From: Staphylococcus warneri
GTDB taxonomy: Bacteria > Bacillota > Bacilli > Staphylococcales > Staphylococcaceae
Length of the DNA: 64,000 nucleotides
Assembly (NCBI RefSeq): GCF_900636385.1
Contig: NZ_LR134269.1
Coordinates: 806,001-870,000, forward strand
Direction of reading: 5' to 3'
A program made the position numbers and the translations under genes. Each line of letters begins with the position of its first letter. Positions within the stretch are counted from its first letter, which is position 1. A model generated the notes under the pieces. That model was not told where the DNA came from. It saw only the letters and a program-made list of their open reading frames with translations, and searched no databases. Positions 1 to 8,896 of the stretch are shown here, piece by piece.

Positions 1-1
1 T

Positions 2-817
2 CAACCAGAACTAGCAATTGTGTTTGGTCGAACAAAACGTCGTGTAGACGAATTAACAAGCGCGTTACTTTCTAAAGGATATAAAGCTGAAGGGTTACAT
101 GGTGACATCACGCAAGCTAAACGTTTAGAAGTATTGAAAAAATTCAAAAACGATCAAATTGACATTCTTGTAGCAACAGACGTAGCAGCGCGTGGTTTAG
201 ATATCTCAGGCGTAAGTCATGTTTATAACTTTGATATTCCTCAAGATACTGAAAGTTATACGCACAGAATTGGACGTACTGGTCGTGCTGGTAAAGAAGG
301 TATCGCTGTTACTTTTGTAAATCCAATCGAAATGGATTATATTCGTCAAATCGAAGATGCTAATAATAGAAGAATGACTGCTTTAAGACCACCACATCGT
401 AAAGAAGTGTTGAAAGCACGTGAAGACGATATTAAAGAAAAAGTACAAAACTGGATGTCTAAAGACAATGAACCTCGTTTACAAAGAATTTCAACTGAAT
501 TACTTGAAGAATATAACGATGTTGAGTTAGTTGCATCATTATTACAAGAGTTAGTTGAAGCTAATGATGAAGTTGAAGTTCAATTAACTTTTGAAAAACC
601 ACTTTCACGTAAAGGTCGCAATTCAAAAGGTAACAACAACTCTAGAAGAGGCAATAATAAACGCGGTGGCGGTAAGTTTGATAACAAAAACAGACGATCA
701 TCTAAAGGTTTTGCTTCTAAGAAAAATGGTAACAAGAAATTTGACCGTAAAGATAAATCATCTCAAGGTTCAAACAAAACTATGAAAGGTCGCACATTTG
801 CTGACCATCAAAAATAA
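2..817 (+). CDS. cshA: DEAD-box RNA helicase CshA, C-terminal part (5' end outside window)
   Basis: The frame is open from the window edge, so this is the C-terminal 270 or so residues of a longer protein; the first GTG in frame is internal. Visible helicase C-terminal signatures are [12 protein letters not shown] (motif V) and [13 protein letters not shown] (motif VI). After about residue 190 comes a low-complexity tail rich in Lys, Arg, Asn and Gly ([18 protein letters not shown]), typical of the RNA-binding tail of CshA-type helicases. CshA unwinds RNA and works with the degradosome in mRNA turnover in staphylococci (family knowledge). A hairpin terminator follows directly. The symbol is based on the tail and on its place upstream of acpS-alr. 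Confidence 0.88.
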   Translation, partial: QPELAIVFGRTKRRVDELTSALLSKGYKAEGLHGDITQAKRLEVLKKFKNDQIDILVATDVAARGLDISGVSHVYNFDIPQDTESYTHRIGRTGRAGKEGIAVTFVNPIEMDYIRQIEDANNRRMTALRPPHRKEVLKAREDDIKEKVQNWMSKDNEPRLQRISTELLEEYNDVELVASLLQELVEANDEVEVQLTFEKPLSRKGRNSKGNNNSRRGNNKRGGGKFDNKNRRSSKGFASKKNGNKKFDRKDKSSQGSNKTMKGRTFADHQK

Positions 818-858
818 TTAATTTATCAATACTCAATATATATTTGTATTAAAGATAG

Positions 859-895
859 AGCATGCATTTAGATCAGTCTAAATGTATGCTTTTTT
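859..895 (+). terminator. Rho-independent terminator after cshA
   Basis: A 14-bp stem (AGCATGCATTTAGA at 859-872 against 877-890, loop TCAG, one mismatch) is followed by six T residues. It ends the cshA transcript. Confidence 0.85.
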
Positions 896-960
896 ATTTT
901 GTCTATAAAACGCGCAAAAGTAATATTGATTCAAAGTGCGTTAATAAGTAATGAGGAGCA

Positions 961-989
961 TTTAGAAGGGAAATTGTCTATGATATAAT
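961..989 (+). promoter_or_regulatory. Probable sigma-A promoter for the PH-domain gene trio
   Basis: A perfect -10 TATAAT (984-989) has a TGA just before it (extended -10) and a weak -35 TTTAGA (961-966) at 17-bp spacing. It lies 28 nt before the first ATG of the operon. Confidence 0.5.
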
Positions 990-1016
990 GTGACTAAAAT
1001 GAAAAGGAGCTTATTA

Positions 1017-1490
1017 ATGGATAATACATTTCATAAAAGTCCAAAAAATGCTTTGATTTACTATTTTATAACCTCGGGACTTAACTTGATTTTTGAAATT
1101 ATTATTTTTACTATTCTATTTTATTTATGGAATCAATTTAATTGGTGGCACTTTATCATATACATATATATCCTTTTATGGGGGATAAGTTTAATTAGGT
1201 TCTTTTATGTTCCTTTAATCAATTATTACTTTTTACACTATCGAATTCATAACAATATTTTAGAGGTAAAGTCTACTTTTTTCTTCAAACATCAAGAAAT
1301 CACTAAAGTAGAAAGGCTTCAATTTTTACAAATTAGTACCAATCCGCTAGCTAAAATGTTTAAACTTAATGAAATTTCATTTGTTTCTGCTGGCCATTTT
1401 ATTGAACTACCATTTGTATCGGAAACGGAAGCGGAATATATAGAAGAACAAATTTTTAGTCAATTGAGGGGAGCTGAATATGATGTTTAG
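1017..1490 (+). CDS. Bacterial PH-domain membrane protein (YdbS-like)
   Basis: A 157-residue protein with two hydrophobic N-terminal segments (about residues 15-65), followed by a short beta-rich domain (HNNILEVKSTFFFKHQEITK) of the bacterial PH type 2 family. An earlier in-frame ATG at 990 exists, but AAAAGGAG sits just upstream of the ATG at 1017, so I choose 1017. It is the first gene of a three-gene operon of PH-domain proteins and overlaps the next by 11 nt. In B. subtilis YdbS and YdbT are a similar pair, linked there to resistance against an antimicrobial amyloliquecidin-like peptide; that role is not shown here. The family call is fairly sure, the function unknown. Confidence 0.7.
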   Translation: MDNTFHKSPKNALIYYFITSGLNLIFEIIIFTILFYLWNQFNWWHFIIYIYILLWGISLIRFFYVPLINYYFLHYRIHNNILEVKSTFFFKHQEITKVERLQFLQISTNPLAKMFKLNEISFVSAGHFIELPFVSETEAEYIEEQIFSQLRGAEYDV

Positions 1491-3009
1491 CCTGCAAAAA
1501 TTACATCCTATTTCTTATATTTCAGGCTTAATTGAAGCTTTTAAACAAAATATTATTGTTATTATTGTCTTTTTAGTTTTTAACTTTAAAGACTTTGATT
1601 TCACAAATATTCGTGAATATATTGTACCTGCAGTGTTGTCATTATTTTTCTTAATATCATTTATTGGACAAATATTGAAAGTTTATCAAACAAGATATTG
1701 GATCGAAAATAACCACTTTATATTAACGACGGGCATATTTAACAAAGAACGTAAAGAGTTAGATATTAGTCGTATTCAATCTGTAGATACATCACAAAGT
1801 ATGATTAATCAAATCGTAGGTGGTGTTCAATTACAAATTAAAACACCAAGTGACGGGATAGAGTTATCAACTATATCCAAATCACAAAGTATTGAATTAG
1901 AACAAACAATCAAAGATATCCAGGTGACATTAGCAGATTCCCAAACTGAAATAGATAACAATAGTTTTAATAATACTGATGAATATAATGAATTACATAA
2001 TAATGAATCTTTTGATAAGTCATCAAAAAAGCGTCGAGTATTTAAATTGTCAATTAAAGATTTAATTTTAATGTCATTAACAAGTGGTGCTATAGGAATA
2101 GCAATAGCAACCATTTCACCTATTATAGGCAGCATGTCCAATATTATTCCGTGGAAGAGTATTACTGAAGAAATAACTCATTTAGCTAATGCTATCGCAT
2201 TAATTGTAAGTATTATCATTGGAGTGATTTTAGTTGCGAGTTATATCATAGGTGCACTTATCAATTTCATTAGATATTTTGGATATACATTATCTCAAGA
2301 GAATCATCAGTTAAAAATTCAATATGGTTTGTTTACTAAAAAGAACTTAACAGTACCGTCAGATCGTATTCAAGCAGTCGTCGAGCATCAATCATATATA
2401 AGAAAATTATTCGGTTATACAGCTATACATGTATTGATTACGAGTGATTTTGAAGAGAAGATGGAAGATGATTCTACTATAGGTGGAAACATAATGATTA
2501 TTCCTTTCATTAAACGTAAAGAGGCATATGGAATAATTAAAGCATTAATTCCAGAAATGGATTTCAAACCTGCACGCAAAGGTATGTCTTGGAGAGGATT
2601 CCATAGACACTTTTTAATACCTTCGCTGATATTGATTTTAATTGGTAGCATGGGGTTTTATTATTGGTCAACTTGGGCACTTTTAATAATAGGAGTTATT
2701 ATTTTAGCATTAATTATTAAGGCATTCCTTTATATTCGTTTATCTGGATTTCAGGTTGAAAATGACGAACTGACTATACAGAAAGTTAATTTGTTTACTA
2801 TTAAAAGATACTATGTAAAATACGATAAAATTATAGGGATGGAAATCAAAGCGCATCCGTTTTTAATAAGAAATCATTTAGGTCATTTCAATTTTTTAAT
2901 TTCTAAAGGTGCTACAAATCAAACTATTGGATTAAAATTCTTAGATGAAAAGTCAATAGAAAACCTTAAAACATGGTATGTCGGAGGTGATCAACGTGTC
3001 GAATTATAA
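1480..3009 (+). CDS. Large bacterial PH-domain membrane protein (YdbT-like)
   Basis: A 509-residue membrane protein with several paired hydrophobic segments alternating with PH type 2 domains. Each domain begins with the family pattern of an Arg-Ile-Gln motif (SRIQSVDTSQS near residue 89; DRIQAVVEHQS near residue 288). A charged, Asn/Ser-rich linker lies around residues 150-185. Length and topology match YdbT of Bacillus and the staphylococcal homologue next to acpS. The start ATG at 1480 overlaps the previous gene, indicating translational coupling. Molecular role is not known; lipid or protein docking at the membrane is a guess from the fold. Confidence 0.72.
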   Translation: MMFSLQKLHPISYISGLIEAFKQNIIVIIVFLVFNFKDFDFTNIREYIVPAVLSLFFLISFIGQILKVYQTRYWIENNHFILTTGIFNKERKELDISRIQSVDTSQSMINQIVGGVQLQIKTPSDGIELSTISKSQSIELEQTIKDIQVTLADSQTEIDNNSFNNTDEYNELHNNESFDKSSKKRRVFKLSIKDLILMSLTSGAIGIAIATISPIIGSMSNIIPWKSITEEITHLANAIALIVSIIIGVILVASYIIGALINFIRYFGYTLSQENHQLKIQYGLFTKKNLTVPSDRIQAVVEHQSYIRKLFGYTAIHVLITSDFEEKMEDDSTIGGNIMIIPFIKRKEAYGIIKALIPEMDFKPARKGMSWRGFHRHFLIPSLILILIGSMGFYYWSTWALLIIGVIILALIIKAFLYIRLSGFQVENDELTIQKVNLFTIKRYYVKYDKIIGMEIKAHPFLIRNHLGHFNFLISKGATNQTIGLKFLDEKSIENLKTWYVGGDQRVEL

Positions 3010-3499
3010 TTACATGGATAGTAATGCTAAGAAATCTATGATTTTAGCAAATTCAATAGGGTTGATCATACTTTTACTTGTTTTGATATGCATACTCATT
3101 TTAAATTGGAAGTTTTTACATTTAACTGATAATAAGTCAATCGCTATTGGAGGTCTAACACTTTTAATTATATGCAGTATTACATTGTTATTCATCATAC
3201 CAACATTTAGATATAAGAATTTTAGATATTTAATAAAGAATAATGAAATACATGTGAGAACAGGGATTGTCTTTATCAATACTAATATTATACCGTTTTT
3301 TAGAATTCAAAATATTGATATAAGTGAAGGCTTTATTATGAGAAAATTTCGATTAGCTACAGTCACTTTATCAACAGCAGGTGGCAACTCTGAATTATTA
3401 CTTATAAACAAAGATAAAGCCGAAGAAATCAAACATTTAATTAAAGAAAGACGAAATAGTGAAAATCTGAATCAAAATGATGTAAAATTAAAAGAATAG
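2996..3499 (+). CDS. Bacterial PH-domain membrane protein, third of trio (YdbS-like)
   Basis: I choose GTG at 2996 because TCGGAGGTGA lies 5 nt before it; an in-frame ATG at 2978 would lack a ribosome site. The product has 167 residues, with two membrane segments (about residues 15-65) and a PH type 2 domain containing IIPFFRIQNIDISEG and a Thr/Ser-rich end strand (LATVTLSTAGG). It overlaps the preceding YdbT-like gene, so the three form one transcript. The trio precedes acpS by only 26 nt. The product may form a complex with its two neighbours; this is inference from paralogy and coupling. Confidence 0.7.
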   Translation: MSNYNYMDSNAKKSMILANSIGLIILLLVLICILILNWKFLHLTDNKSIAIGGLTLLIICSITLLFIIPTFRYKNFRYLIKNNEIHVRTGIVFINTNIIPFFRIQNIDISEGFIMRKFRLATVTLSTAGGNSELLLINKDKAEEIKHLIKERRNSENLNQNDVKLKE

Positions 3500-3525
3500 A
3501 ATGATAAAAGATAACGAGGCGTCCT

Positions 3526-3900
3526 ATGATATATGGAATTGGATTAGATTTAATAGAAATTGAGAGAATTGAAAAAGTTTATAATAAGCAAAAGCAAAAG
3601 TTTGTTGAACGTATTCTATCTAAAGAAGAGCAAATTAAATTTAATGGTTTTTCACAACAAAAAAGAAAGATTGAGTATCTTGCAGGGAGATTTGCTACTA
3701 AAGAAGCATTTAGTAAAGCCCTAGGAACTGGTTTAGGGAAAACTATTGCATTTCATGATATCAACTGCTATAACGATCATCTTGGGAAACCATGTATAGA
3801 CTATAGTGGTTTTCGAGTTCATGTGAGTATTACCCATACTGAAAATTATGCGATGAGTCAAGTTCTTTTAGAAAAACAAGATAATAATGATGATGTGTAA
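3526..3900 (+). CDS. acpS: Holo-[acyl-carrier-protein] synthase AcpS
   Basis: A 124-residue enzyme that transfers 4'-phosphopantetheine from CoA to apo-ACP for fatty acid synthesis. The AcpS signatures are present: [14 protein letters not shown] at the N-terminus (Mg-binding Asp), then [17 protein letters not shown] with the catalytic KEA(F/A) motif, and [11 protein letters not shown] near the end. Length is normal for the family. It starts 26 nt after the PH-domain trio and is followed by alr, the usual Firmicute pairing. Confidence 0.95.
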   Translation: MIYGIGLDLIEIERIEKVYNKQKQKFVERILSKEEQIKFNGFSQQKRKIEYLAGRFATKEAFSKALGTGLGKTIAFHDINCYNDHLGKPCIDYSGFRVHVSITHTENYAMSQVLLEKQDNNDDV

Positions 3901-3951
3901 GCTAACTTATTTGTATTCGCTTTGTTAGGTTTTAAAGGAGGCAATGACATT

Positions 3952-5100
3952 ATGTCAGAAAAATTTTATAGATCGACGTATTTAAATATAGATTTGAATG
4001 CAATTTTATCTAATTATCAAACATTTGATAAATTGCATGCTAATAAGACTGTTATATCAGTTATTAAAGCTAATGGTTATGGTTTAGGTAGTGTTAGAAT
4101 TGCGCAACACCTAATGGAAAATGGTGCTTCATTTTTTGCAGTGGCAACATTAGATGAAGCAATAGAGTTACGTATGCATGGCATTAAAGCTAAAATTTTA
4201 ATTTTAGGTGTAATTCCACCTAAAGATATTAATAAAGCTATACAACATCGTGTCGCATTGACAGTCCCTTCAAAATCATGGTTAAAAGAATCAATTAAGA
4301 ATATATCAGATGAAAATGAAAAAGCACTTTGGTTACATTTAAAACTTGATACAGGTATGGGTAGACTAGGTATGAAGGATGTTGAAGAATACAAAGAGGT
4401 TGTAGATATTATTAGCAAATATGATCAACTTGTATTTGAAGGCGTATATACTCATTTTGCATGTGCTGACGAACCTGGAGATTCGATGGCTACACAATAT
4501 CAAAAATTTAAAGAACTAGTAGAACAAGTAGAAAAACCAACTTATATACACACTCAAAATTCAGCAGGGGCTCTATTAATGGATGGTCAGTTCTGCAATG
4601 CAATTCGTTTAGGTATATCTCTTTACGGATATTACCCTTCAGAATATGTTAAAGAAAATGTAAAAGTACATTTGAAACCAAGCGCACAGTTAGTAAGTGA
4701 AATTGTACAAACTAAAACATTAAATGTTGGAGACTCTGTAAGTTATGGAAGTACTTATACTGCAACGGAACCAACGAGAATAGCAGTATTACCAATTGGT
4801 TATGCAGACGGTTATTTACGTTCAATGCAAGGATCATGTGTAAACGTGAATGGTCATCAATGCGAAGTAATAGGAAGAGTATGTATGGATCAAACGATGG
4901 TCAAAATTCCTGATACAGTAAAAGTCGGAGATAAAGTAATCCTATTAGATAACCATGTGGACACAGACCAATCAGTTGAAGCATTAGCTAAGCAGCAAGA
5001 TACAATAAATTATGAAGTTTTATGCAATTTATCAAGACGATTACCTCGCATTTATCACATAGAAGATAATACAGAGATAACTAATGAATTATTAAAATAA
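3952..5100 (+). CDS. alr: Alanine racemase
   Basis: A 382-residue PLP enzyme that interconverts L- and D-alanine for peptidoglycan. The PLP lysine lies in VIKANGYG (about residue 37), and the substrate-side tyrosine in [10 protein letters not shown]. The start is ATG 3952 after AAAGGAGG; the upstream in-frame ATG at 3922 would add ten residues and lacks a ribosome site. The gene sits between acpS and mazEF, as in other staphylococci, and is probably co-transcribed with acpS. Confidence 0.95.
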   Translation: MSEKFYRSTYLNIDLNAILSNYQTFDKLHANKTVISVIKANGYGLGSVRIAQHLMENGASFFAVATLDEAIELRMHGIKAKILILGVIPPKDINKAIQHRVALTVPSKSWLKESIKNISDENEKALWLHLKLDTGMGRLGMKDVEEYKEVVDIISKYDQLVFEGVYTHFACADEPGDSMATQYQKFKELVEQVEKPTYIHTQNSAGALLMDGQFCNAIRLGISLYGYYPSEYVKENVKVHLKPSAQLVSEIVQTKTLNVGDSVSYGSTYTATEPTRIAVLPIGYADGYLRSMQGSCVNVNGHQCEVIGRVCMDQTMVKIPDTVKVGDKVILLDNHVDTDQSVEALAKQQDTINYEVLCNLSRRLPRIYHIEDNTEITNELLK

Positions 5101-5191
5101 GTATAGTCACTGTTTTCAAAATTTGTTATTATTAAGTTAAATTAAGAAATCTTAATAATGCAACTTTTGGAATCAGATGGAGGTTCTTTGT

Positions 5192-5362
5192 ATGTTATCT
5201 TTTAATCAAAATAGAAGTTACAGTTTAGAGCAATCTTTAAAAGAAGGTTATGCACAAATGGCTGATTTAAATCTCTCCCTAGCAACCGAAGCTTTTCCTA
5301 TTGAATGTGAAGCGTGCGATTGCAATGAAACATATTTAACTTCTAACGCTAAGAATGAATGA
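5192..5362 (+). CDS. mazE: Antitoxin MazE
   Basis: A 56-residue acidic protein ([20 protein letters not shown] at the N-terminus, [11 protein letters not shown] near the C-terminus), the length of staphylococcal MazE and unlike the AbrB-type MazE of E. coli. It neutralises the RNase MazF. The start is ATG 5192, 8 nt after GGAGG; an in-frame ATG at 5177 lies before the ribosome site. Its TGA stop overlaps the mazF ATG (ATGA), so the pair is translationally coupled. It sits upstream of the sigma-B operon as in S. aureus. Confidence 0.93.
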   Translation: MLSFNQNRSYSLEQSLKEGYAQMADLNLSLATEAFPIECEACDCNETYLTSNAKNE

Positions 5363-5721
5363 TTAGAAGAGGAGATGTTTATCTAGCAGATTTATCACCT
5401 GTTCAAGGGTCAGAACAAGGGGGAGTAAGACCCGTCGTCATTATCCAAAATGACACAGGTAATAAATATAGTCCTACTGTTATTGTTGCCGCAATCACTG
5501 GAAGGATTAATAAAGCTAAGATACCTACACATGTTGAAATTGAAAAGAAAAAGTACAAACTTGATAAGGACTCAGTTATTTTATTAGAACAAATTCGTAC
5601 TTTAGATAAAAATCGTTTAAAAGAAAAACTCACATATTTGTCTGATAACAAAATGAAAGAAGTAGATTACGCCCTAGACATTAGTCTAGGTTTACATAAT
5701 TTCAATCATTCTAAGACATAA
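5359..5721 (+). CDS. mazF: Endoribonuclease toxin MazF
   Basis: A 120-residue PemK/MazF-family RNase that cuts mRNA at short single-stranded sites (UACAU in S. aureus, known from the family). Family motifs are [20 protein letters not shown] at the N-terminus, [20 protein letters not shown], and [11 protein letters not shown]. It overlaps mazE by 4 nt and lies 322 nt before rsbU. In S. aureus the mazEF promoter also reads into the sigB operon; here a hairpin at 5914-5946 would at least partly separate them. Confidence 0.95.
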   Translation: MIRRGDVYLADLSPVQGSEQGGVRPVVIIQNDTGNKYSPTVIVAAITGRINKAKIPTHVEIEKKKYKLDKDSVILLEQIRTLDKNRLKEKLTYLSDNKMKEVDYALDISLGLHNFNHSKT

Positions 5722-6043
5722 TTAATTGTATGTATTATTCCAATACAAATAAAATAATGAAATAAAAGACAATAACTTTATAATAATTACAACTGCTTAA
5801 ATGTATAAAAAGAGATTTATTTATCACGTTGAGCCTTGAATTTTTAACATATTATGAGCAATGATAGTTATTTCGAAGTATTATTTATTATAAAAGGATG
5901 TCTTAAGTTTTACGGCTTTAGGTATTCCATCCCTAAAGTCTTTTTTAGATGTATAGAAGTTTTAGGTTTTTAACTAATAAAAAAAGATATTTTGAATGAA
6001 CGTTAGAAATTGAGCGTTGAAGTTGTATTGAGGAGGCAAAATC
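5722..6043 (+). other. mazF-rsbU intergenic region
   Basis: No coding sequence or RNA gene is apparent in these 322 nt. They hold a clear rho-independent hairpin (5914-5946) and then about 95 nt of AT-rich sequence leading to the rsbU ribosome site (GAGGAGG at 6031-6037). I could not pick a convincing rsbU promoter by eye. Confidence 0.5.
5914..5946 (+). terminator. Terminator between mazF and rsbU
   Basis: Stem GGCTTTAGG (5914-5922) pairs with CCTAAAGTC (5932-5940) with one G-T pair, then six T residues. It would reduce read-through from mazEF into the sigB operon. Confidence 0.75.
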
Positions 6044-7015
6044 GTGGAAGAATTTAAAAAAGATTATAAAAAATTAATTGATGAAAGTTTAAGCACGAAT
6101 AATAAAACTCAATTAATAAAAAAGTGTGAAGAATTTACTAATGAAGTTATAAAAAAGGATATTTTGCCAGAAGATATTGTTGAAATACATAAAAATTATA
6201 TATCTTCATTAGACGTTACTGATCATGAAGCGCTTGATACTTTAGATGTACTACAAGAAGTTGTTAAAGGCTTTGGTTATAGTTATAGAGATTATCAAAA
6301 ATTAGTGAATAAACTACAATACCACGATAAAGAAATAGATTTAGCTTCTCGACTTCAACAAACTATGTTGAAAACAGATATTCCTCAATTTGATAGTATT
6401 CAAATTGGTGTGATATCAGTTGCAGCACAAAAGGTGAGTGGAGACTATTTTAACTTAATTGACCATAATGATGGCACTATGAGTTTTGCAGTTGCAGATG
6501 TCATTGGAAAAGGAATACCGGCTGCTTTAGCAATGAGCATGATAAAGTTTGGAATGGACTCATATGGACATTCTCAATTGCCAAGTGAAGGATTAAAGAG
6601 GCTCAATAGGGTTGTAGAAAAAAACGTCAACCAGAATATGTTTGTTACGATGTTTTATGGTTTATATGAAGAGATGAACCATTTATTATATTGTAGTTCA
6701 GCTGGTCATGAACCAGGTTATGTATATAGAGCAGAGACAGAAGAGTTTCAAGAGATAGAAGTAAGAGGCCGTGTTTTAGGTGTTAACCAACAAACAAGAT
6801 ATAGTCAACAGGAAATTCCAATCTATATTGATGATTTGGTGATTATCTTTACTGATGGCGTAACAGAAGCAAGAAATAAAAAAGGCGAATTCATTAAGAA
6901 AGATACCTTATTAAATTTAATCAAGAAATATAAACATATGCACCCTCAAGATATTGTTCAAATTATTTACGAAGCAATATTAAAAGTACAAAATCCTAAT
7001 AAAAAGATGATATGA
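6044..7015 (+). CDS. rsbU: Sigma-B phosphatase activator RsbU (PP2C)
   Basis: A 323-residue PPM/PP2C phosphatase that dephosphorylates RsbV and so releases sigma-B. The N-terminal ~100 residues are a helical RsbU_N domain. The catalytic domain follows, with SGDYFNLIDH, VADVIGKGIPAALAMSMIKF and FTDGVTEARNKKGEF carrying the metal-binding aspartates. Start is GTG 6044 after GAGGAGG. It is the first gene of rsbUVW-sigB; as in S. aureus there are no RsbR/S/T stressosome genes upstream. The sequence is uninterrupted, unlike the rsbU deletion of S. aureus NCTC 8325. Confidence 0.95.
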   Translation: MEEFKKDYKKLIDESLSTNNKTQLIKKCEEFTNEVIKKDILPEDIVEIHKNYISSLDVTDHEALDTLDVLQEVVKGFGYSYRDYQKLVNKLQYHDKEIDLASRLQQTMLKTDIPQFDSIQIGVISVAAQKVSGDYFNLIDHNDGTMSFAVADVIGKGIPAALAMSMIKFGMDSYGHSQLPSEGLKRLNRVVEKNVNQNMFVTMFYGLYEEMNHLLYCSSAGHEPGYVYRAETEEFQEIEVRGRVLGVNQQTRYSQQEIPIYIDDLVIIFTDGVTEARNKKGEFIKKDTLLNLIKKYKHMHPQDIVQIIYEAILKVQNPNKKMI

Positions 7016-7056
7016 CTATTTTAATTATTAAAAGAGTAAATTAAATTTTATTTTAT

Positions 7057-7082
7057 GATTAAGTAATGTGAACTTTGGGTAT
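7057..7082 (+). promoter_or_regulatory. Sigma-B-dependent promoter upstream of rsbV
   Basis: GATTAA (7057-7062), 14-nt spacer, GGGTAT (7077-7082) matches the staphylococcal sigma-B consensus GTTTAA-N(12-15)-GGGTAT with one mismatch. It lies 56 nt before rsbV, the place of the autoregulatory sigma-B promoter in S. aureus. Confidence 0.8.
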
Positions 7083-7137
7083 AATTATTCTTGAATAGAA
7101 AACTGTAGATTTGAAATACAATTAGGAGTGTAACCAA

Positions 7138-7464
7138 ATGAATCTTAATATAGAAACTGTCACACATGATACATATTATGAAGTTAAAGTTGGCGGAGAA
7201 TTAGATGTTTATACAGTACCTGAATTAGAAGAAGTGTTAGTACCTATGAGACAGGAAGGTACACATGATATTCATGTAAATTTAGCGAATGTTAGTTATA
7301 TGGACTCAACAGGTTTGGGTCTTTTTGTAGGTACACTTAAAGCATTAAATCAAAACGGTAAAGATTTATATATCTTAGGCGTTTCTGACCGTATTGGAAG
7401 ACTATTTGATATTACCGGATTAAAAGATTTAATGCATGTTAATGAAGGAACGGAGGTAGAGTAA
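7138..7464 (+). CDS. rsbV: Anti-sigma-B factor antagonist RsbV
   Basis: A 108-residue STAS-domain protein. Unphosphorylated RsbV binds RsbW and frees sigma-B. The phosphorylated serine lies in the conserved [17 protein letters not shown] stretch (about residue 57). A ribosome site TAGGAG precedes the ATG. It stops one nucleotide before the rsbW ATG, within the sigma-B-autoregulated rsbV-rsbW-sigB transcript. Confidence 0.96.
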   Translation: MNLNIETVTHDTYYEVKVGGELDVYTVPELEEVLVPMRQEGTHDIHVNLANVSYMDSTGLGLFVGTLKALNQNGKDLYILGVSDRIGRLFDITGLKDLMHVNEGTEVE

Positions 7465-7465
7465 C

Positions 7466-7945
7466 ATGCAATCAAAACAAGACTATATTGAAATGCGGTT
7501 ACCAGCTTCTGCCGAATATGTAAGTCTAATTAGATTAACACTGTCTGGTGTGTTTACTAGAGCAGGTGCATCTTACGATGATATAGAAGATTCAAAAATT
7601 GCAGTAAGTGAAGCAGTCACGAATGCAGTTAAACATGCATACAAACATAATCCTAAAACAGGTATGATTAATTTGTGCTTTGAAGTCTTTGAAGATAAAA
7701 TTAAAATTGTGATTTCAGATCAGGGTGAAAGCTTTGATTATGAGACAACTAAATCTAATTTAGGACCTTATAATGATAACGAAAATATAGATTTCTTACG
7801 TGAAGGTGGATTAGGGTTATTCTTAATCGAGTCACTGATGGATGAAGTAACTGTTTATAAAGAGTCTGGTGTTACAATAAGTATGATTAAGTATATAAAA
7901 AAAGAGCAGGTGCGAAATAATGACGAAAGAGTCGAAATCAGTTAA
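7466..7945 (+). CDS. rsbW: Anti-sigma-B factor and serine kinase RsbW
   Basis: A 159-residue GHKL-type kinase that sequesters sigma-B and phosphorylates RsbV. The ATP-binding N box is seen in [17 protein letters not shown] and the G1/G2 region in [10 protein letters not shown] and [16 protein letters not shown]. Its last 26 nt overlap sigB, a normal arrangement that couples anti-sigma and sigma synthesis. Confidence 0.96.
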   Translation: MQSKQDYIEMRLPASAEYVSLIRLTLSGVFTRAGASYDDIEDSKIAVSEAVTNAVKHAYKHNPKTGMINLCFEVFEDKIKIVISDQGESFDYETTKSNLGPYNDNENIDFLREGGLGLFLIESLMDEVTVYKESGVTISMIKYIKKEQVRNNDERVEIS

Positions 7946-8690
7946 TGATGTATCACCTGAACAGATTAACCAATGGATTAAAGAACACCAAGAAGACCAA
8001 AATAGTGGAGCTCAAGATAAGTTAGTAAGGCATTATCGTAAACTAATCGAATCTTTAGCTTATAAATATTCTAAAGGTCAATCACATCATGAAGATTTAG
8101 TTCAAGTGGGAATGGTTGGTTTAATAGGTGCTATAAATAGATTTGATTTGTCATTTGATCGAAAATTTGAAGCATTCCTAGTACCAACTGTAATTGGTGA
8201 AATAAAAAGGTATTTAAGAGATAAAACATGGAGTGTTCATGTACCTAGACGCATAAAAGAAATAGGGCCGCGCATAAAGAAGGTAAGTGATGAACTTACA
8301 AATGAATTAGAACGTTCACCTTCAATAAGTGAAATTGCTGCTCGTTTGGAAGTTACAGATGAAGAAGTACTTGAAGCAATGGAAATGGGCCAAAGTTACA
8401 ATGCATTAAGTGTAGACCATTCAATAGAAGCGGATAAAGATGGGTCTACGGTTACGTTACTAGATATTATGGGTCAACAAGATGATAACTATGATCTTAC
8501 AGAAAAGCGCATGATACTAGAAAGAATTTTACCAATCTTATCTGACCGAGAAAAAGAAATCATTCAGTGTACATTCATTGAAGGATTAAGTCAGAAAGAA
8601 ACTGGTGAGCGTATAGGACTAAGTCAAATGCATGTGTCTAGATTACAGCGAACTGCTATTAAAAAGTTGCAAGAAGCAGCTAAACAATAG
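7920..8690 (+). CDS. sigB: General stress sigma factor SigB
   Basis: A 256-residue sigma-70 family group 3 factor. Region 2 is seen in [19 protein letters not shown] and [19 protein letters not shown], and the region 4 helix-turn-helix in [20 protein letters not shown] near the C-terminus. It directs the general stress response of staphylococci. The start at ATG 7920 lies inside rsbW. The operon ends at a long hairpin. Confidence 0.97.
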   Translation: MTKESKSVNDVSPEQINQWIKEHQEDQNSGAQDKLVRHYRKLIESLAYKYSKGQSHHEDLVQVGMVGLIGAINRFDLSFDRKFEAFLVPTVIGEIKRYLRDKTWSVHVPRRIKEIGPRIKKVSDELTNELERSPSISEIAARLEVTDEEVLEAMEMGQSYNALSVDHSIEADKDGSTVTLLDIMGQQDDNYDLTEKRMILERILPILSDREKEIIQCTFIEGLSQKETGERIGLSQMHVSRLQRTAIKKLQEAAKQ

Positions 8691-8723
8691 TTATTAAAAA
8701 ATAGATAAAAATATTAATTATTA

Positions 8724-8797
8724 GATTATTATTTCTTTAGTTAGATGTTTCACAATTATGTGATGTACTGCTAAAGAAATAGTAATCTTATTTTTTT
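8724..8797 (+). terminator. Long hairpin terminator after sigB
   Basis: A 17-bp stem (8724-8740 against 8771-8787, one G-T pair) encloses a 30-nt loop and is followed by TTATTTTTTT. It closes the sigma-B operon. Confidence 0.8.
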
Positions 8798-8896
8798 AAC
8801 CTTATAGTACCATATATAAGTATCAGGATTTTATTATTACAGAAAGCAACTATGTTAAAATAAAAAGATAAATTAAAGAAAAAGTGTGGTAGAACT

